Assembly: GCA_035495555.1 (NCBI GenBank)
Contig: DATJFQ010000043.1
Location: forward strand, 101,415 to 165,414
Length of the DNA stretch: 64,000 nt
Reading direction: 5' to 3'
Source of the DNA: DATJFQ01 sp035495555
GTDB lineage: Bacteria; Acidobacteriota; Vicinamibacteria; Vicinamibacterales; 2-12-FULL-66-21
Shown here: positions 8,646-18,021 of the stretch, one piece after another
Numbering within the stretch: the stretch's first letter is position 1
Layout: the number at the start of each line of letters is the position of its first letter
Program-made: the position numbers and the translations under genes
Notes under the pieces: model-generated
What the model saw: the letters and a program-made list of their open reading frames with translations, nothing else
Told to the model about the DNA's origin: nothing
Databases searched by the model: none

Positions 8646-10081
8646 CGAGCCGTCTCTTCGACGCGCGCCGACGGCGCGCTCCGGTTCCCCGCGCGGTCGA
8701 CCGCGACAATCACATACGCATAGCGCACGCCCGGCTGTGCGGTCGTGTCGCGGAACCGCGTCTCCCGGATCGGCTCAGGCGTGAGCGGCAGCAGTGTGTC
8801 ACCCGGAGATTCCGCGCGCAAGACCAGGTAGCCCGCAACGTCCGGTTCGTGGTTCGCATCCCAGATCAGGTTCATCGCGCCGGTCGTGGCCACGGCGGCG
8901 AGTCCGGTCGGCGCCTCGGGCGCAAAGCGATCCACGGGCGTGACGCACACCGGAGGGCTCGGTTCGCTTTCAATCGACGTCGACGCAATCGTTTCAACGG
9001 TCCTGACGACGAAGCACTGTTCTTTTCCGGGCTCCGCCCCGCCGTGCTCGAGCGCCAGCGTGTCGATCGGCTGCGGATTGAGCGGCGGCGGCATCGACAC
9101 GAGCGGCGGTGACGTCTCCGCCGGTTGAGATTTGCTATACGCGTACACGTTGTAGGCGAACGGCGCGTGCTGGCCCGCCGGCGCTTCCGGCGCGGACCAC
9201 TTGATCGTGACGCTCGTCTCCCCGAATTCGGCCGAGACATTCGACGGCGGAGGTGGCGGCGACACGATCGGTACGACAACACGTGCAGACGGCGTACCCG
9301 GATGGCCTTTCTTCGTGACGCCGCGGATGACATAGACCCGCGTCACGGTCGCCGCTGGAGTCGGCGGAGCCGCGGGAACGGGGGAAGCCGCCTGCGGTGG
9401 CGCACCGGGCGCCGCTGAACTCGAGCTTTCAGGCTCTTCGCCGCCGGACGTCGCGGATTCCGTTGCCGGCGTCTGCGGCAGTGCGGAAGGCACCCCGACG
9501 ACGCCTCCACCTCCGCCCGTTGCGGGCACGGACTCAGGCGAGGTGAGCGGCGGCACGGCAGGCGTCGACATCCCGGCAGCTCCCGGAGCCGCCGTGGTCG
9601 CCGAACCCTGAGGCGCCGGCGTTGCCGCCGTCGTCGACGGCTTCGCCATCACTTCCGGCGTCGTCTGCGCGTCGGTGAGGTGTTCTGCGAAGACAATCTT
9701 GTCGCCGCCGCCGGGCCGCGTGTCGGGGGGCGCGCTTTCATCGGGTGCTTCGTCCGGATCCGCCGGCGGCTTGATCGGAATCGACGCGATGGCGTGGGCC
9801 TTCGTCAACAACTCGCGGTTGGGCGGGACCGTGGCTCCCGCATCGACGGTGACGGCGTAGATCTCCAGATGATCCAGCGCAAGCGCACCGCGTCCGTTCG
9901 CGTTTTTCGCCGGCACGGTGATCGACAGATACACGGTGTCGCCGGCCACGCGGCCCGCCGTATTCGCGGGACGATCCGGGACCAGATTGAGCGGTGGGAG
10001 CGGCGGCCCCTTCTTGCCGCAGCCGCAGACGAGCGCCGCCAACATGACCAGCGCGGCGCGACCCGTTCGGCGCAGAACCAC
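8642..10081 (-). CDS. Fibronectin type III lipoprotein
   Basis: 479 residues. A signal peptide ends in a lipobox-like LVCGCGKKGPPLPPL, much like the YifL/LptM-type lipoprotein start. A first beta domain (about 45-110) is followed by a Pro/Ala/Thr/Ser-rich linker of about 120 residues and then two Fn3-like domains (about 260-350 and 390-475; PPSNVSAEFGETSVTIKWSAPE and APTGLAAVATTGAMNLIWDAN). It is expected on the periplasmic face of a membrane or at the surface. No catalytic motif is seen. It lies 4 bp downstream of hslU and overlaps the hydrolase gene by 4 bp. Confidence 0.8.
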   Translation of the reverse strand: MVLRRTGRAALVMLAALVCGCGKKGPPLPPLNLVPDRPANTAGRVAGDTVYLSITVPAKNANGRGALALDHLEIYAVTVDAGATVPPNRELLTKAHAIASIPIKPPADPDEAPDESAPPDTRPGGGDKIVFAEHLTDAQTTPEVMAKPSTTAATPAPQGSATTAAPGAAGMSTPAVPPLTSPESVPATGGGGGVVGVPSALPQTPATESATSGGEEPESSSSAAPGAPPQAASPVPAAPPTPAATVTRVYVIRGVTKKGHPGTPSARVVVPIVSPPPPPSNVSAEFGETSVTIKWSAPEAPAGQHAPFAYNVYAYSKSQPAETSPPLVSMPPPLNPQPIDTLALEHGGAEPGKEQCFVVRTVETIASTSIESEPSPPVCVTPVDRFAPEAPTGLAAVATTGAMNLIWDANHEPDVAGYLVLRAESPGDTLLPLTPEPIRETRFRDTTAQPGVRYAYVIVAVDRAGNRSAPSARVEETAR

Positions 10082-10085
10082 AGCG

Positions 10086-11468
<1,383 letters not shown>

Positions 11469-11490
11469 GAAAGCAACGGTCAGGAAAACG

Positions 11491-12021
11491 TCAAAGCACT
11501 TCGATCGTGAGCGTGTCGTTCGAATAGATGCAGATCGCGCCGGCGATGTGCATCGCCTGTTCCGCAATCGTCCGGGCGTCGAGCGACGTGTGCTGCGCGA
11601 GCGCTTTGGCCGCAGCCAGCGCGTAAGCGCCACCCGATCCGATCGCGACGATGCCGTCGTCCGGCTCAATCAGGTCGCCGTTGCCCGAGAGCAGATACGT
11701 GGAGTTGGCGTCCATCACGAGGAGCATGGCTTCGAGGCGGCGCAGCATCCGGTCGGTGCGCCAGTCCTTCGCCAGCTCCACGGCGGCGCGGTCGAAGTTC
11801 CCGCGGTACTGCTCGAGCTTCGCCTCGAACCGCGAAAAGAGCGCAAATGAATCCGCCGCCGAGCCGGCAAAACCAGCGAGAATCCGATCGTTATAAAGAC
11901 GCCGAATCTTGCGAGCCCGCTGCTTGACGACGGTGTCGCCCAGCGTGACCTGCCCGTCGCTGGCCATCACGGCCTGCCCGTTGTGGCGAACCCCGAGGAC
12001 GGTTGTCGAATGGAACGTCAT
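11491..12021 (-). CDS. hslV: HslV (ClpQ) peptidase subunit
   Basis: 176 residues from ATG 12021. The sequence MTFHSTTVLGVRHNGQAVMASDGQVTLGDTVVK gives the N-terminal nucleophile threonine after short propeptide removal, followed by the family GNTVMK-like segment, GFAGSAADSFALF and AIGSGGAYALAAAKAL. It forms the proteolytic double ring of the HslUV complex in the cytoplasm. A TTG four codons earlier (12033) is also in frame, but the ATG gives the usual family length. The gene is followed by hslU after 22 bp. Confidence 0.95.
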   Translation of the reverse strand: MTFHSTTVLGVRHNGQAVMASDGQVTLGDTVVKQRARKIRRLYNDRILAGFAGSAADSFALFSRFEAKLEQYRGNFDRAAVELAKDWRTDRMLRRLEAMLLVMDANSTYLLSGNGDLIEPDDGIVAIGSGGAYALAAAKALAQHTSLDARTIAEQAMHIAGAICIYSNDTLTIEVL

Positions 12022-12230
12022 GAAATCGGCCAAAATCGCAGTCTACCACTCGCGCTGCCGGCGTTCGGCCGTTCAGCAGGCGTCCACCGAAGCGGACAGG
12101 CGGCCATGAGGCACAGGACACCTCGCCGGCCGCGGGCGCGTCTTATCTAAAGAATCCGACGATCATCGGTGGCAAATGTGTTGCAGAATTGCCCTGTTGG
12201 ACGTCCAGCTTCAGGCGCGGAGGAGCGCAC

Positions 12231-13244
12231 ATGAGATTTCTTACATTTCGCCTCAGCATGGTGGCCGCGGCCCTGGCCATAGCGGCGGCTCCGGCAATGG
12301 CGCAGAAACCGGGCGAGTCGGGCGGCACCCCTGCGGCTGATCGGACCGCCATCGATCGGCCGACTGTTGCCGACAGCGGCGCGCGAAGCGCACCCGCCGC
12401 ACCGGCGGGGTCGGCGGCGTCCTTCGGCAGCATCTCGAGCGCGAGCGCGTCCGGCTCGTCGTCCGCCTCTGTTCCGACGATGGGATTTGGCGGGTCGCGT
12501 GCGGCGTATCGCGAGGAAGCCCCGCAGCATCGGACCCAGGCCGGCGGAACGAGCACGGGGCAGGCCGTGCCGCGCGGCAGCTCGGGCGGCAGCAGCGCGT
12601 CGCAGCCGTCCAGCGGCAGCTCGTCGGGAACGCGTTCGGCGACCCCGGCGCGGCAGGGGTCGAGCCCCTCGCACGAGAGCGGCACGCAAGCCGTTCCGAA
12701 CTGGGCGCGCCCCCGCGGCGATCGTCCCGCGACAGACAGCGCTACGCAGCGCACCACGCCGCGGCCTGACGGGCGCGGGTACTATCTTGGCCGTTACGAT
12801 CCGTTCGGCTATTACGGGTCGCCGTACTACTATGGCAACTCGTATTACGGGAACTACTACTCGCCGTTCTATTCGCCGTACATGCTCGGGTACGGGTTCG
12901 GACTCGGCTTCCCCTGGATGCTCGATCCCTGGTACGAAGGCGACGATTTCGGGTATGCCGGCGGCGGTTATGGCTACGCACAGAGCTATTCCCAGGGCAC
13001 TCGCGACGAAGATCAAGGCTCGCTGCGTCTGAAGGTGAAGCCGCGCGACGCGAAGGTCTATGTCGATGGCTACTTCGTCGGCACGATCGATTCGATGGAC
13101 GGCGTGTTCCAGAAGCTTCCGCTGAACGCGGGGCGCCATCGCGTGTCGGTGAAAGCCGACGGCTATCAGCCCGACGAGTTCGACGTCGTGATTACGCCGA
13201 ACGAAACGGTGACCTATCAGGGAGACTTGAAGAAAATTCAGTGA
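12231..13244 (+). CDS. Secreted PEGA-domain protein with Ser/Pro-rich and Tyr/Gly-rich regions
   Basis: 337 residues. The start ATG follows a strong ribosome site (GGAGGAG, 12219-12225 region). A signal peptide ends at APAMAQ. Residues about 25-175 are low-complexity Ser/Gly/Ala/Pro; residues about 180-255 are very rich in Tyr, Gly and Asn (YYGSPYYYGNSYYGNYYSP). The last 75 residues form a PEGA domain (LRLKVKPRDAKVYVDGYFVG, LPLNAGRHRVSVKADGYQPDEFDVVI), a domain usually found on surface or periplasmic proteins. It stands alone, transcribed away from hslVU. The function is unknown; a cell-surface role is inferred. Confidence 0.85.
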   Translation: MRFLTFRLSMVAAALAIAAAPAMAQKPGESGGTPAADRTAIDRPTVADSGARSAPAAPAGSAASFGSISSASASGSSSASVPTMGFGGSRAAYREEAPQHRTQAGGTSTGQAVPRGSSGGSSASQPSSGSSSGTRSATPARQGSSPSHESGTQAVPNWARPRGDRPATDSATQRTTPRPDGRGYYLGRYDPFGYYGSPYYYGNSYYGNYYSPFYSPYMLGYGFGLGFPWMLDPWYEGDDFGYAGGGYGYAQSYSQGTRDEDQGSLRLKVKPRDAKVYVDGYFVGTIDSMDGVFQKLPLNAGRHRVSVKADGYQPDEFDVVITPNETVTYQGDLKKIQ

Positions 13245-13366
13245 ATTGCAGATTGCAGATTTGAGATTGCAGATTGCCGGGATTTCGCGTGAGAGATCAG
13301 CAATCTGCAATCAATCAGCAATCCGCAATCAATCAGCAATCTGCAATCAGCAATCTGCAATTTCTC
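13245..13366. repeat. Low-complexity AATCTGCA inverted repeats
   Basis: Copies of GCAGATT(G) on the left (13247-13277) face copies of AATCTGCAATCA on the right (13301-13361), so the transcript could fold into a long imperfect hairpin. The right half is translated in the start of the next gene as repeated QQSAIN units. It sits directly after the PEGA gene stop and could act as a terminator-like structure, though no T-run follows. Confidence 0.8.
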
Positions 13367-13750
13367 CGACGCGTCGCCCTCGTCTCCCTCGTTTATGACG
13401 GCGTCGTCGGCGCCGTCCTGCTCGCGGCGCCGGGCACGCTGGCGGCGTGGTTCGGCGTCGCACCTCCTACCCCTCGCATCTTTTCCGATCTGAACGGGTT
13501 GTTTCTCCTCGCGGTGTCGGCGGGCTACTACCTGCCGTGGCGCGATCCGGTGGCGGGCCGCTGGTACATGTGGGTGATGGGGCCTGGTTTGAAAGGCGCA
13601 GGAGCTGTTGCGTTCGTGCTCGACTACGCCCTCCGCCACTCGCCCGCATCGTTCCTCCTGTTTGCGGCAAGCGACGGCACGCTCGCGGTCCTTACGCTCG
13701 CCGCGCTCGTCGCCGGACGAGAAAGTACGCGGGCACCCCGGCAGCAATAA
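13289..13750 (+). CDS. Small integral membrane protein of unknown function
   Basis: About 153 residues with GTG 13289 as start (TTG 13274 is an alternative). The first 25 residues are encoded by the repeat (QQSAIN units) and are unlikely to be conserved. The core begins LRRVALVSLVYDGVVGAVLLAAPG and has four predicted membrane helices, with PRIFSDLNGLFLLAVSAGYYLPWRDP and FVLDYALRHSPASFLLFAASDGTLAVLTLAALV. I do not recognise the family beyond similarity of style to small DUF membrane proteins. The last 59 bp overlap the 3' end of the convergent permease gene. Confidence 0.6.
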   Translation: MRDQQSAINQQSAINQQSAISNLQFLRRVALVSLVYDGVVGAVLLAAPGTLAAWFGVAPPTPRIFSDLNGLFLLAVSAGYYLPWRDPVAGRWYMWVMGPGLKGAGAVAFVLDYALRHSPASFLLFAASDGTLAVLTLAALVAGRESTRAPRQQ

Positions 13751-15056
13751 CCGCGAGGCCGGCGGCCGCCGTCGGTCCGTTCCGCCAGATTTCGTTCATC
13801 ACGATGACCGTACTGGCGCCGACGAAGATCGCGGGGGCCCATGGATACCCGAGCGCGCGAAACGGCCGTGGCGCATCCGGGTGTCGATGCCGCAGCACGA
13901 ACAACGCGAGTACGGCAATCGCGGAGAACAGCACGACCGCAAACCCGGTGTAGCTCACGAGCTGCGACAGCGTGCCCGAGAGAACGAGCACGCCGCTCCA
14001 CACGCCCTGCGCGATGATGGCCGACGCCGGCGTGTGAAACTTCGCGTGGACCGTACCCGCCGACGGGACGAACAATCCGTCGCGGGCCATGGCGAAGTAG
14101 ACGCGAGGCCCCGCGATCACCATCGCGCTGATGCTCGCCGCGAGGCTCACGATCGTGAACAGCGCGAGCACGTCTCCGGCGACGAATCCAAACAGCCGCT
14201 CGGCAACGGTGTCCATCAGCCGGCTGCCCGGGACGGCAGCGAGTTCGCGCGCAGGCATCGCATACACGTACAGCACATTGAGAGCGACGTAGAGCAGCAC
14301 GACGCTGATCGTTCCGATTGAAAGCGCGAGCGGCACGTTGCGCGCCGGCTCGCGGACCTCCTCAGCGACGTACGCGGCCGCGTTCCACCCTGAGTAGCTG
14401 AACATCACGGGGACGAGCGCGAGCAGAAACGAAACGGGCGCGACGGTGGCCGTGCTGGCGAAGTGCGCGCCGCTGCCGCGGCCCGCCGCGAGCCCGATGG
14501 CCACGAAGAGCGCGATCGCACTGACCTTCAAGGCCGCGAGCGTGTTCTGCAGCAGCCGCCCGGGCCCGAGGCCGCGTACGTGGATCAGCGTCAGGGCTAC
14601 GATCGCCGTGAGCGCCACAATCGCGCGCGGCGACACGACGAGGCCGGGGATATGGAGGAGCGGATCACCAGACGCGGCTGCCGGTACAAAGCGCCCGACG
14701 TAATCCGCAAGCGCCAGTGCGCTTGCCGCAATCGCGCCTGAGAAGCCCGCGACGAACGAGGTCCAGCCGGTGAGGAACGCCGCCATCGGGCCGAAGGCGT
14801 CCCGCAGGTACACGTACTCGCCGCCAGCCTGAGGTCGCAGCGCGGCGAGCTCCGCGTACGCCATCGCGCCAAAGAAAGCGAGCGCCCCTCCGACCGCCCA
14901 CACGCCGATCATCCACAACGGCTGCGGCACCATCCCCGCGACGATCACCGGGACGAAGAAGATGCCGCCCCCGATGACGTTGGAGATGACGATGGCTGCC
15001 GCGTCGAGCGGCCCGAGCCGGCGCTGCAGGCCGGCAGAGGATACGGTGGGTCCCAC
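13692..15056 (-). CDS. APC-family amino acid permease
   Basis: 454 residues with about 12 hydrophobic segments. The first helix has the APC signature DAAAIVISNVIGGGIFFVPVIVA, followed by AMAYAELAALRPQAGGEYVYLRDAFGP and SYSGWNAAAYVAEEVREPARNVPLAL. These match basic/neutral amino acid or polyamine-type APC exchangers in the inner membrane. Substrate cannot be told. It lies 9 bp downstream of a lipoprotein gene on the same strand and its 3' end overlaps the convergent membrane-protein gene by 59 bp. Confidence 0.9.
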   Translation of the reverse strand: MGPTVSSAGLQRRLGPLDAAAIVISNVIGGGIFFVPVIVAGMVPQPLWMIGVWAVGGALAFFGAMAYAELAALRPQAGGEYVYLRDAFGPMAAFLTGWTSFVAGFSGAIAASALALADYVGRFVPAAASGDPLLHIPGLVVSPRAIVALTAIVALTLIHVRGLGPGRLLQNTLAALKVSAIALFVAIGLAAGRGSGAHFASTATVAPVSFLLALVPVMFSYSGWNAAAYVAEEVREPARNVPLALSIGTISVVLLYVALNVLYVYAMPARELAAVPGSRLMDTVAERLFGFVAGDVLALFTIVSLAASISAMVIAGPRVYFAMARDGLFVPSAGTVHAKFHTPASAIIAQGVWSGVLVLSGTLSQLVSYTGFAVVLFSAIAVLALFVLRHRHPDAPRPFRALGYPWAPAIFVGASTVIVMNEIWRNGPTAAAGLAVIAAGVPAYFLVRRRARRA

Positions 15057-15065
15057 GCGCGCCGC

Positions 15066-15572
15066 TCAGTGTTGCGGCGTGAGCAGCTGACGCGGCAGAT
15101 CGTACACGGCGATCTCGACCCAGTGCGACGAGCTGTGCTTCGCGAAGATGTGGACCCGGACGTCCCGGAAGTGGCTGTTTGCGAGCATATCCGCTCGTGT
15201 CTGCGGCGGATCTCCCGTGTAGCCGGCATTGGGCCGAACCGTCAGCGGCTCGGTCGTATCGCCGTGGAAATCGACGTTCTGCAGGAATACGTCTTCCCAA
15301 TCCGATTCGGTCTTGCCGTCGGCCGGGGTCGTCCCCGGTAATGGCAACTGCCGGAAGTAGACGTTCAGCTGCAGGGGGTGAATGGAGGACGACGTGTTCT
15401 TGTGGATCGTGAAGGTGATGCTGGGAACGATCTTGTTGCGTCCGTCGACGACCCCGGCATCGTAATAGCCGCCAAGTACGTCGGTGACCTGCAGCGACTT
15501 TTTGAGATCAACCTGCGGTCCGCAACCGGCAGCCAGAACCGTGAGGATCGCGACTACGCCGAGACGCTTCAT
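15066..15572 (-). CDS. Predicted lipoprotein, unknown function
   Basis: 168 residues with a signal peptide and lipobox (LTVLAAGC, Cys17). The mature part, VTDVLGGYYDAGVVDGRNKIVPSITFTIHKN and so on, looks like an Ig-like or DUF-type beta sandwich. I do not recognise a named family. It is 9 bp upstream of the permease gene and follows the sigma/anti-sigma operon after a short run of GAGAACCCG repeats, so it may be a late gene of that operon. Confidence 0.7.
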   Translation of the reverse strand: MKRLGVVAILTVLAAGCGPQVDLKKSLQVTDVLGGYYDAGVVDGRNKIVPSITFTIHKNTSSSIHPLQLNVYFRQLPLPGTTPADGKTESDWEDVFLQNVDFHGDTTEPLTVRPNAGYTGDPPQTRADMLANSHFRDVRVHIFAKHSSSHWVEIAVYDLPRQLLTPQH

Positions 15573-15584
15573 CGCCGAATCTTA

Positions 15585-15627
15585 GCACCCGGAGAACCCG
15601 GAGCACCCCGAGAACCCGAGAACCGGA
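15585..15627. repeat. GAGAACCCG low-complexity run
   Basis: Several copies of (C)GGAGAACCCG / CGAGAACCCGAGAACCGG fill the gap between the lipoprotein gene and the secreted protein gene. The same word recurs upstream of rplU at 34590-34700. Confidence 0.7.
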
Positions 15628-15629
15628 TC

Positions 15630-16475
15630 TCAGAATTCTTTCACTTGTACGCGCTTGCGCGCTTCCTCCGGCGTGATCTTCTTCGCGAGGAACGCGGCGA
15701 CGTCGCTGCCCTTCACCCGCAGCACGATTGTAGAGGCGTCGTCGACCGCGCCGGGCATCAACGGGCCGTCGCTGTCGCGCGCGGCAATCGTCAGCCACTC
15801 GTCAGGTCCGAGATCCATCGGGCCGCTGTAGTTCAGCATGGCGTCGATCAGCGCCGACTTGATCGACTCGGTGTAGAGCTGGTTCGGATCGCTCTGGTCG
15901 ACGGGGACCGGCACACCAGGCGTGTCCGCCAGATTCTGCGCGGCGACTCGCCCAGGCGCACCTTGTGCGACCGGCGACGCATCGGCTCCGGCCGGGGGAA
16001 TCGGAATCGGTCCGACAGAACTCTCCAGGCGCTGCAGGTCCGCGCGCGCCCGCCGCTTCATGTCCGGGTCCGCGTTCGACGCGAGCACCTGCTGCAACTG
16101 CTGCCGTCTGGCGTCTCGCAGCAGCATCATCGTCGACCACGCGACGCTTTGCTTCATCTGCGGCACGTCGACATCGAAAAAGACGCCGTACCCGTCGAGC
16201 GCGAACCCGCGGGCGCGAGCCGTACCGGTCACGATGAGACTGCCGGGTTCGGAGACCTGCAACTGCCGCGCGAGGCCTTCCGCGCCGTTTCGCACCGCCG
16301 CGACGATGACACCCTCCATCATCCGGACCTGCTGCTGCCTCGCCTCGCTGTGCGGCGCCGAGATAGCGGTCGCCGGCGGAGGCGGAACGGGCGATTGGAC
16401 CGGATCCTGGCTGACGGTCTGCGCGAACGCCGGCGCAGCCGCGAACGCGATGACGACGAAAACGGTTCCTTTCAC
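15630..16475 (-). CDS. Secreted protein of unknown function in the sigma/anti-sigma operon
   Basis: 281 residues with a signal peptide (MKGTVFVVIAFAAAPAFA) and a Pro-rich start. A central part EGVIVAAVRNGAEGLARQLQ...LIVTGTARARGFALDGYGVFFDVDVP is reminiscent of periplasmic proteins encoded next to ECF anti-sigma genes. The C-terminal half has LIDAMLNYSGPMDLGPDEWLTIAARD. No enzyme motif is seen. It starts 13 bp after the anti-sigma gene, so the stress regulon probably includes it. Confidence 0.7.
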   Translation of the reverse strand: MKGTVFVVIAFAAAPAFAQTVSQDPVQSPVPPPPATAISAPHSEARQQQVRMMEGVIVAAVRNGAEGLARQLQVSEPGSLIVTGTARARGFALDGYGVFFDVDVPQMKQSVAWSTMMLLRDARRQQLQQVLASNADPDMKRRARADLQRLESSVGPIPIPPAGADASPVAQGAPGRVAAQNLADTPGVPVPVDQSDPNQLYTESIKSALIDAMLNYSGPMDLGPDEWLTIAARDSDGPLMPGAVDDASTIVLRVKGSDVAAFLAKKITPEEARKRVQVKEF

Positions 16476-16488
16476 GATTGCACCTGGC

Positions 16489-17316
16489 CTACTTCTGTTG
16501 CCGCGTGGACGTGATCACGTAATTGGCGAGCTCGCGATGCGCGGCGGCATCCGCCGTCGTCATGGCATCGATGCGCCCCAGCCCCTGCTGAATGCGCGAG
16601 AGGTCAGCCACGCGCTGCGCGTCGACGTCGCGGACCACCTGCCCGATCCGGATGGCGAGCTCGCGCTGCTGGCGGGATTCGCTCTGCGCCAGGAGATCGC
16701 GAACGCGCGTCAGCATCTCCGTGTCCGACATGTGATTCGCCGTGCCCGTCGACACCATTCGAACCGCGGACGGGATCACCGGCTTGTGGGATTCCGCCTC
16801 GAGTTCGCCGAGCCGCCGCTGCATATCGGCAACCGATGCATCGAACCTGGCGAGATCGACGCCAGGCGCTGGAGACGGCACCACCGTGGACGCGGGCGCC
16901 GGATTCGTGTTCCATCCGGTTCGAACGGAGAAGCCGTCGCTGCCGACACGAATTTCGACGTGCGCGAGCGCAGACGCGGCGGCCAGCACGAACACGGCAG
17001 CGGCGGCTAAACCGGCGGCCGGCGTCCACCACGCGCGCCAGGACGCGTGCGGGTGCGCGGGGGCGTGTGGGTGCGCGTGTGCGTGCACGGCGGCGCCCGG
17101 GTGCGCGCCAGCCCGGGTATCGGCGATCGTCAACGCGAGATCGGGCTGCGGAGGCGCCCACGTTTTCAAGGTCGCCCGCAAGCCCTGGAATCCGGCGAGG
17201 TCCTCACGGCACGCGGCACAGCCGCGCAGGTGCCGTTCGAACGCGGCCGCATCCTCCCCGGAGAGGTCGTCGTAGAGATACGAAACCAGTTGTTCGCTAT
17301 CGCACTTCGTAGGCAT
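16489..17316 (-). CDS. Membrane anti-sigma factor with zinc-finger motif and His-rich linker
   Basis: 275 residues. The N-terminus has the ZAS-type HX3CX2C motif (His29, Cys33, Cys36 in FERHLRGCAACRED), the part that binds the cognate sigma factor. Residues 72-90 hold seven histidines in an Ala/Pro context just before the single membrane helix (about 97-118). The periplasmic part contains helical segments and MLTRVRDLLAQSESRQQRELAIRIGQVVRD. It should hold the sigma factor encoded 15 bp upstream until a signal reaches the envelope part. The His-rich stretch could bind metal, but this is inference; it lies on the cytoplasmic side in the simplest topology. Confidence 0.85.
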   Translation of the reverse strand: MPTKCDSEQLVSYLYDDLSGEDAAAFERHLRGCAACREDLAGFQGLRATLKTWAPPQPDLALTIADTRAGAHPGAAVHAHAHPHAPAHPHASWRAWWTPAAGLAAAAVFVLAAASALAHVEIRVGSDGFSVRTGWNTNPAPASTVVPSPAPGVDLARFDASVADMQRRLGELEAESHKPVIPSAVRMVSTGTANHMSDTEMLTRVRDLLAQSESRQQRELAIRIGQVVRDVDAQRVADLSRIQQGLGRIDAMTTADAAAHRELANYVITSTRQQK

Positions 17317-17331
17317 GATCGTCCGTGATCG

Positions 17332-17988
17332 TCATGATCGTCCCGTCAGCGAGTCACCGGTCAATCCGGCGCCGGCAAGCTGCCGGCGCAGAACGGTGAG
17401 CCCCTGATACAACCGTGTTTTCACCGTGCTCAACGGGCAGTCGAGGAGATCGGCGATCTCCTGAAAGGTCAGCCCGTGGTACTCCTTGAGAATGATCGCC
17501 GTCCGCTGCTCGTCGGGGAGCGACGCCATGGCGCGCGCGACCGCATGTGACAACTCGCGCCGCGCGACGAGGTCCTCGATGGATTCGGCGGGCGTCGTTT
17601 CCGTAGCCAGGTCGAGGAGGTCGACCCCTTCCGGCGCCTGCGCGACGGGCTGCCGCCGCTGCCGTCGAATCCAGTCGCGGCAGAGATTCAGCGTGATCCG
17701 ATACAGCCATGACGAGAACTTCGCCTGCCCCTTGAAGCCGCCAAGGGCGCGGAAGGCGCGGAGAAACGTCTCCTGGCAGACATCCCGGGCGTCGTCTTCC
17801 CGGCCGATAACCCGGTAGGCGAGGGCATAGATCGGCCGTTCCCAGCGCAACACGAGCTGGTTGAAGCTGTCGAGATCGCCCCCCATGGAACGGGCGACCA
17901 GCTCTTCGTCCGTCGACGCCATGCCGAGGGAGGTCACGTTCTCAGTAGGTTTAGACGCGCCGCGAGGGGTTTGGCCGTCCTGCGGCAT
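17332..17988 (-). CDS. ECF sigma factor (RpoE-like)
   Basis: 218 residues. Region 2 is DEELVARSMGGDLDSFNQLVLRWERPIYALAYRVIGREDDARDVCQETFLRAFRAL with FKGQAKFSSWLYRITLNLCRDWIRR. Region 4 is SLPDEQRTAIILKEYHGLTFQEIADLLDCPLSTVKTRLYQGLTVLRRQL. Region 3 is absent, as in extracytoplasmic-function sigma factors. It directs RNA polymerase to stress promoters and is controlled by the zinc-finger anti-sigma factor encoded next. The start codon is 33 bp from the divergent histidine kinase start. Confidence 0.93.
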   Translation of the reverse strand: MPQDGQTPRGASKPTENVTSLGMASTDEELVARSMGGDLDSFNQLVLRWERPIYALAYRVIGREDDARDVCQETFLRAFRALGGFKGQAKFSSWLYRITLNLCRDWIRRQRRQPVAQAPEGVDLLDLATETTPAESIEDLVARRELSHAVARAMASLPDEQRTAIILKEYHGLTFQEIADLLDCPLSTVKTRLYQGLTVLRRQLAGAGLTGDSLTGRS

Positions 17989-18021
17989 CTTTCAAGAGTA
18001 GCGCACGCGCGTAAGATATTG

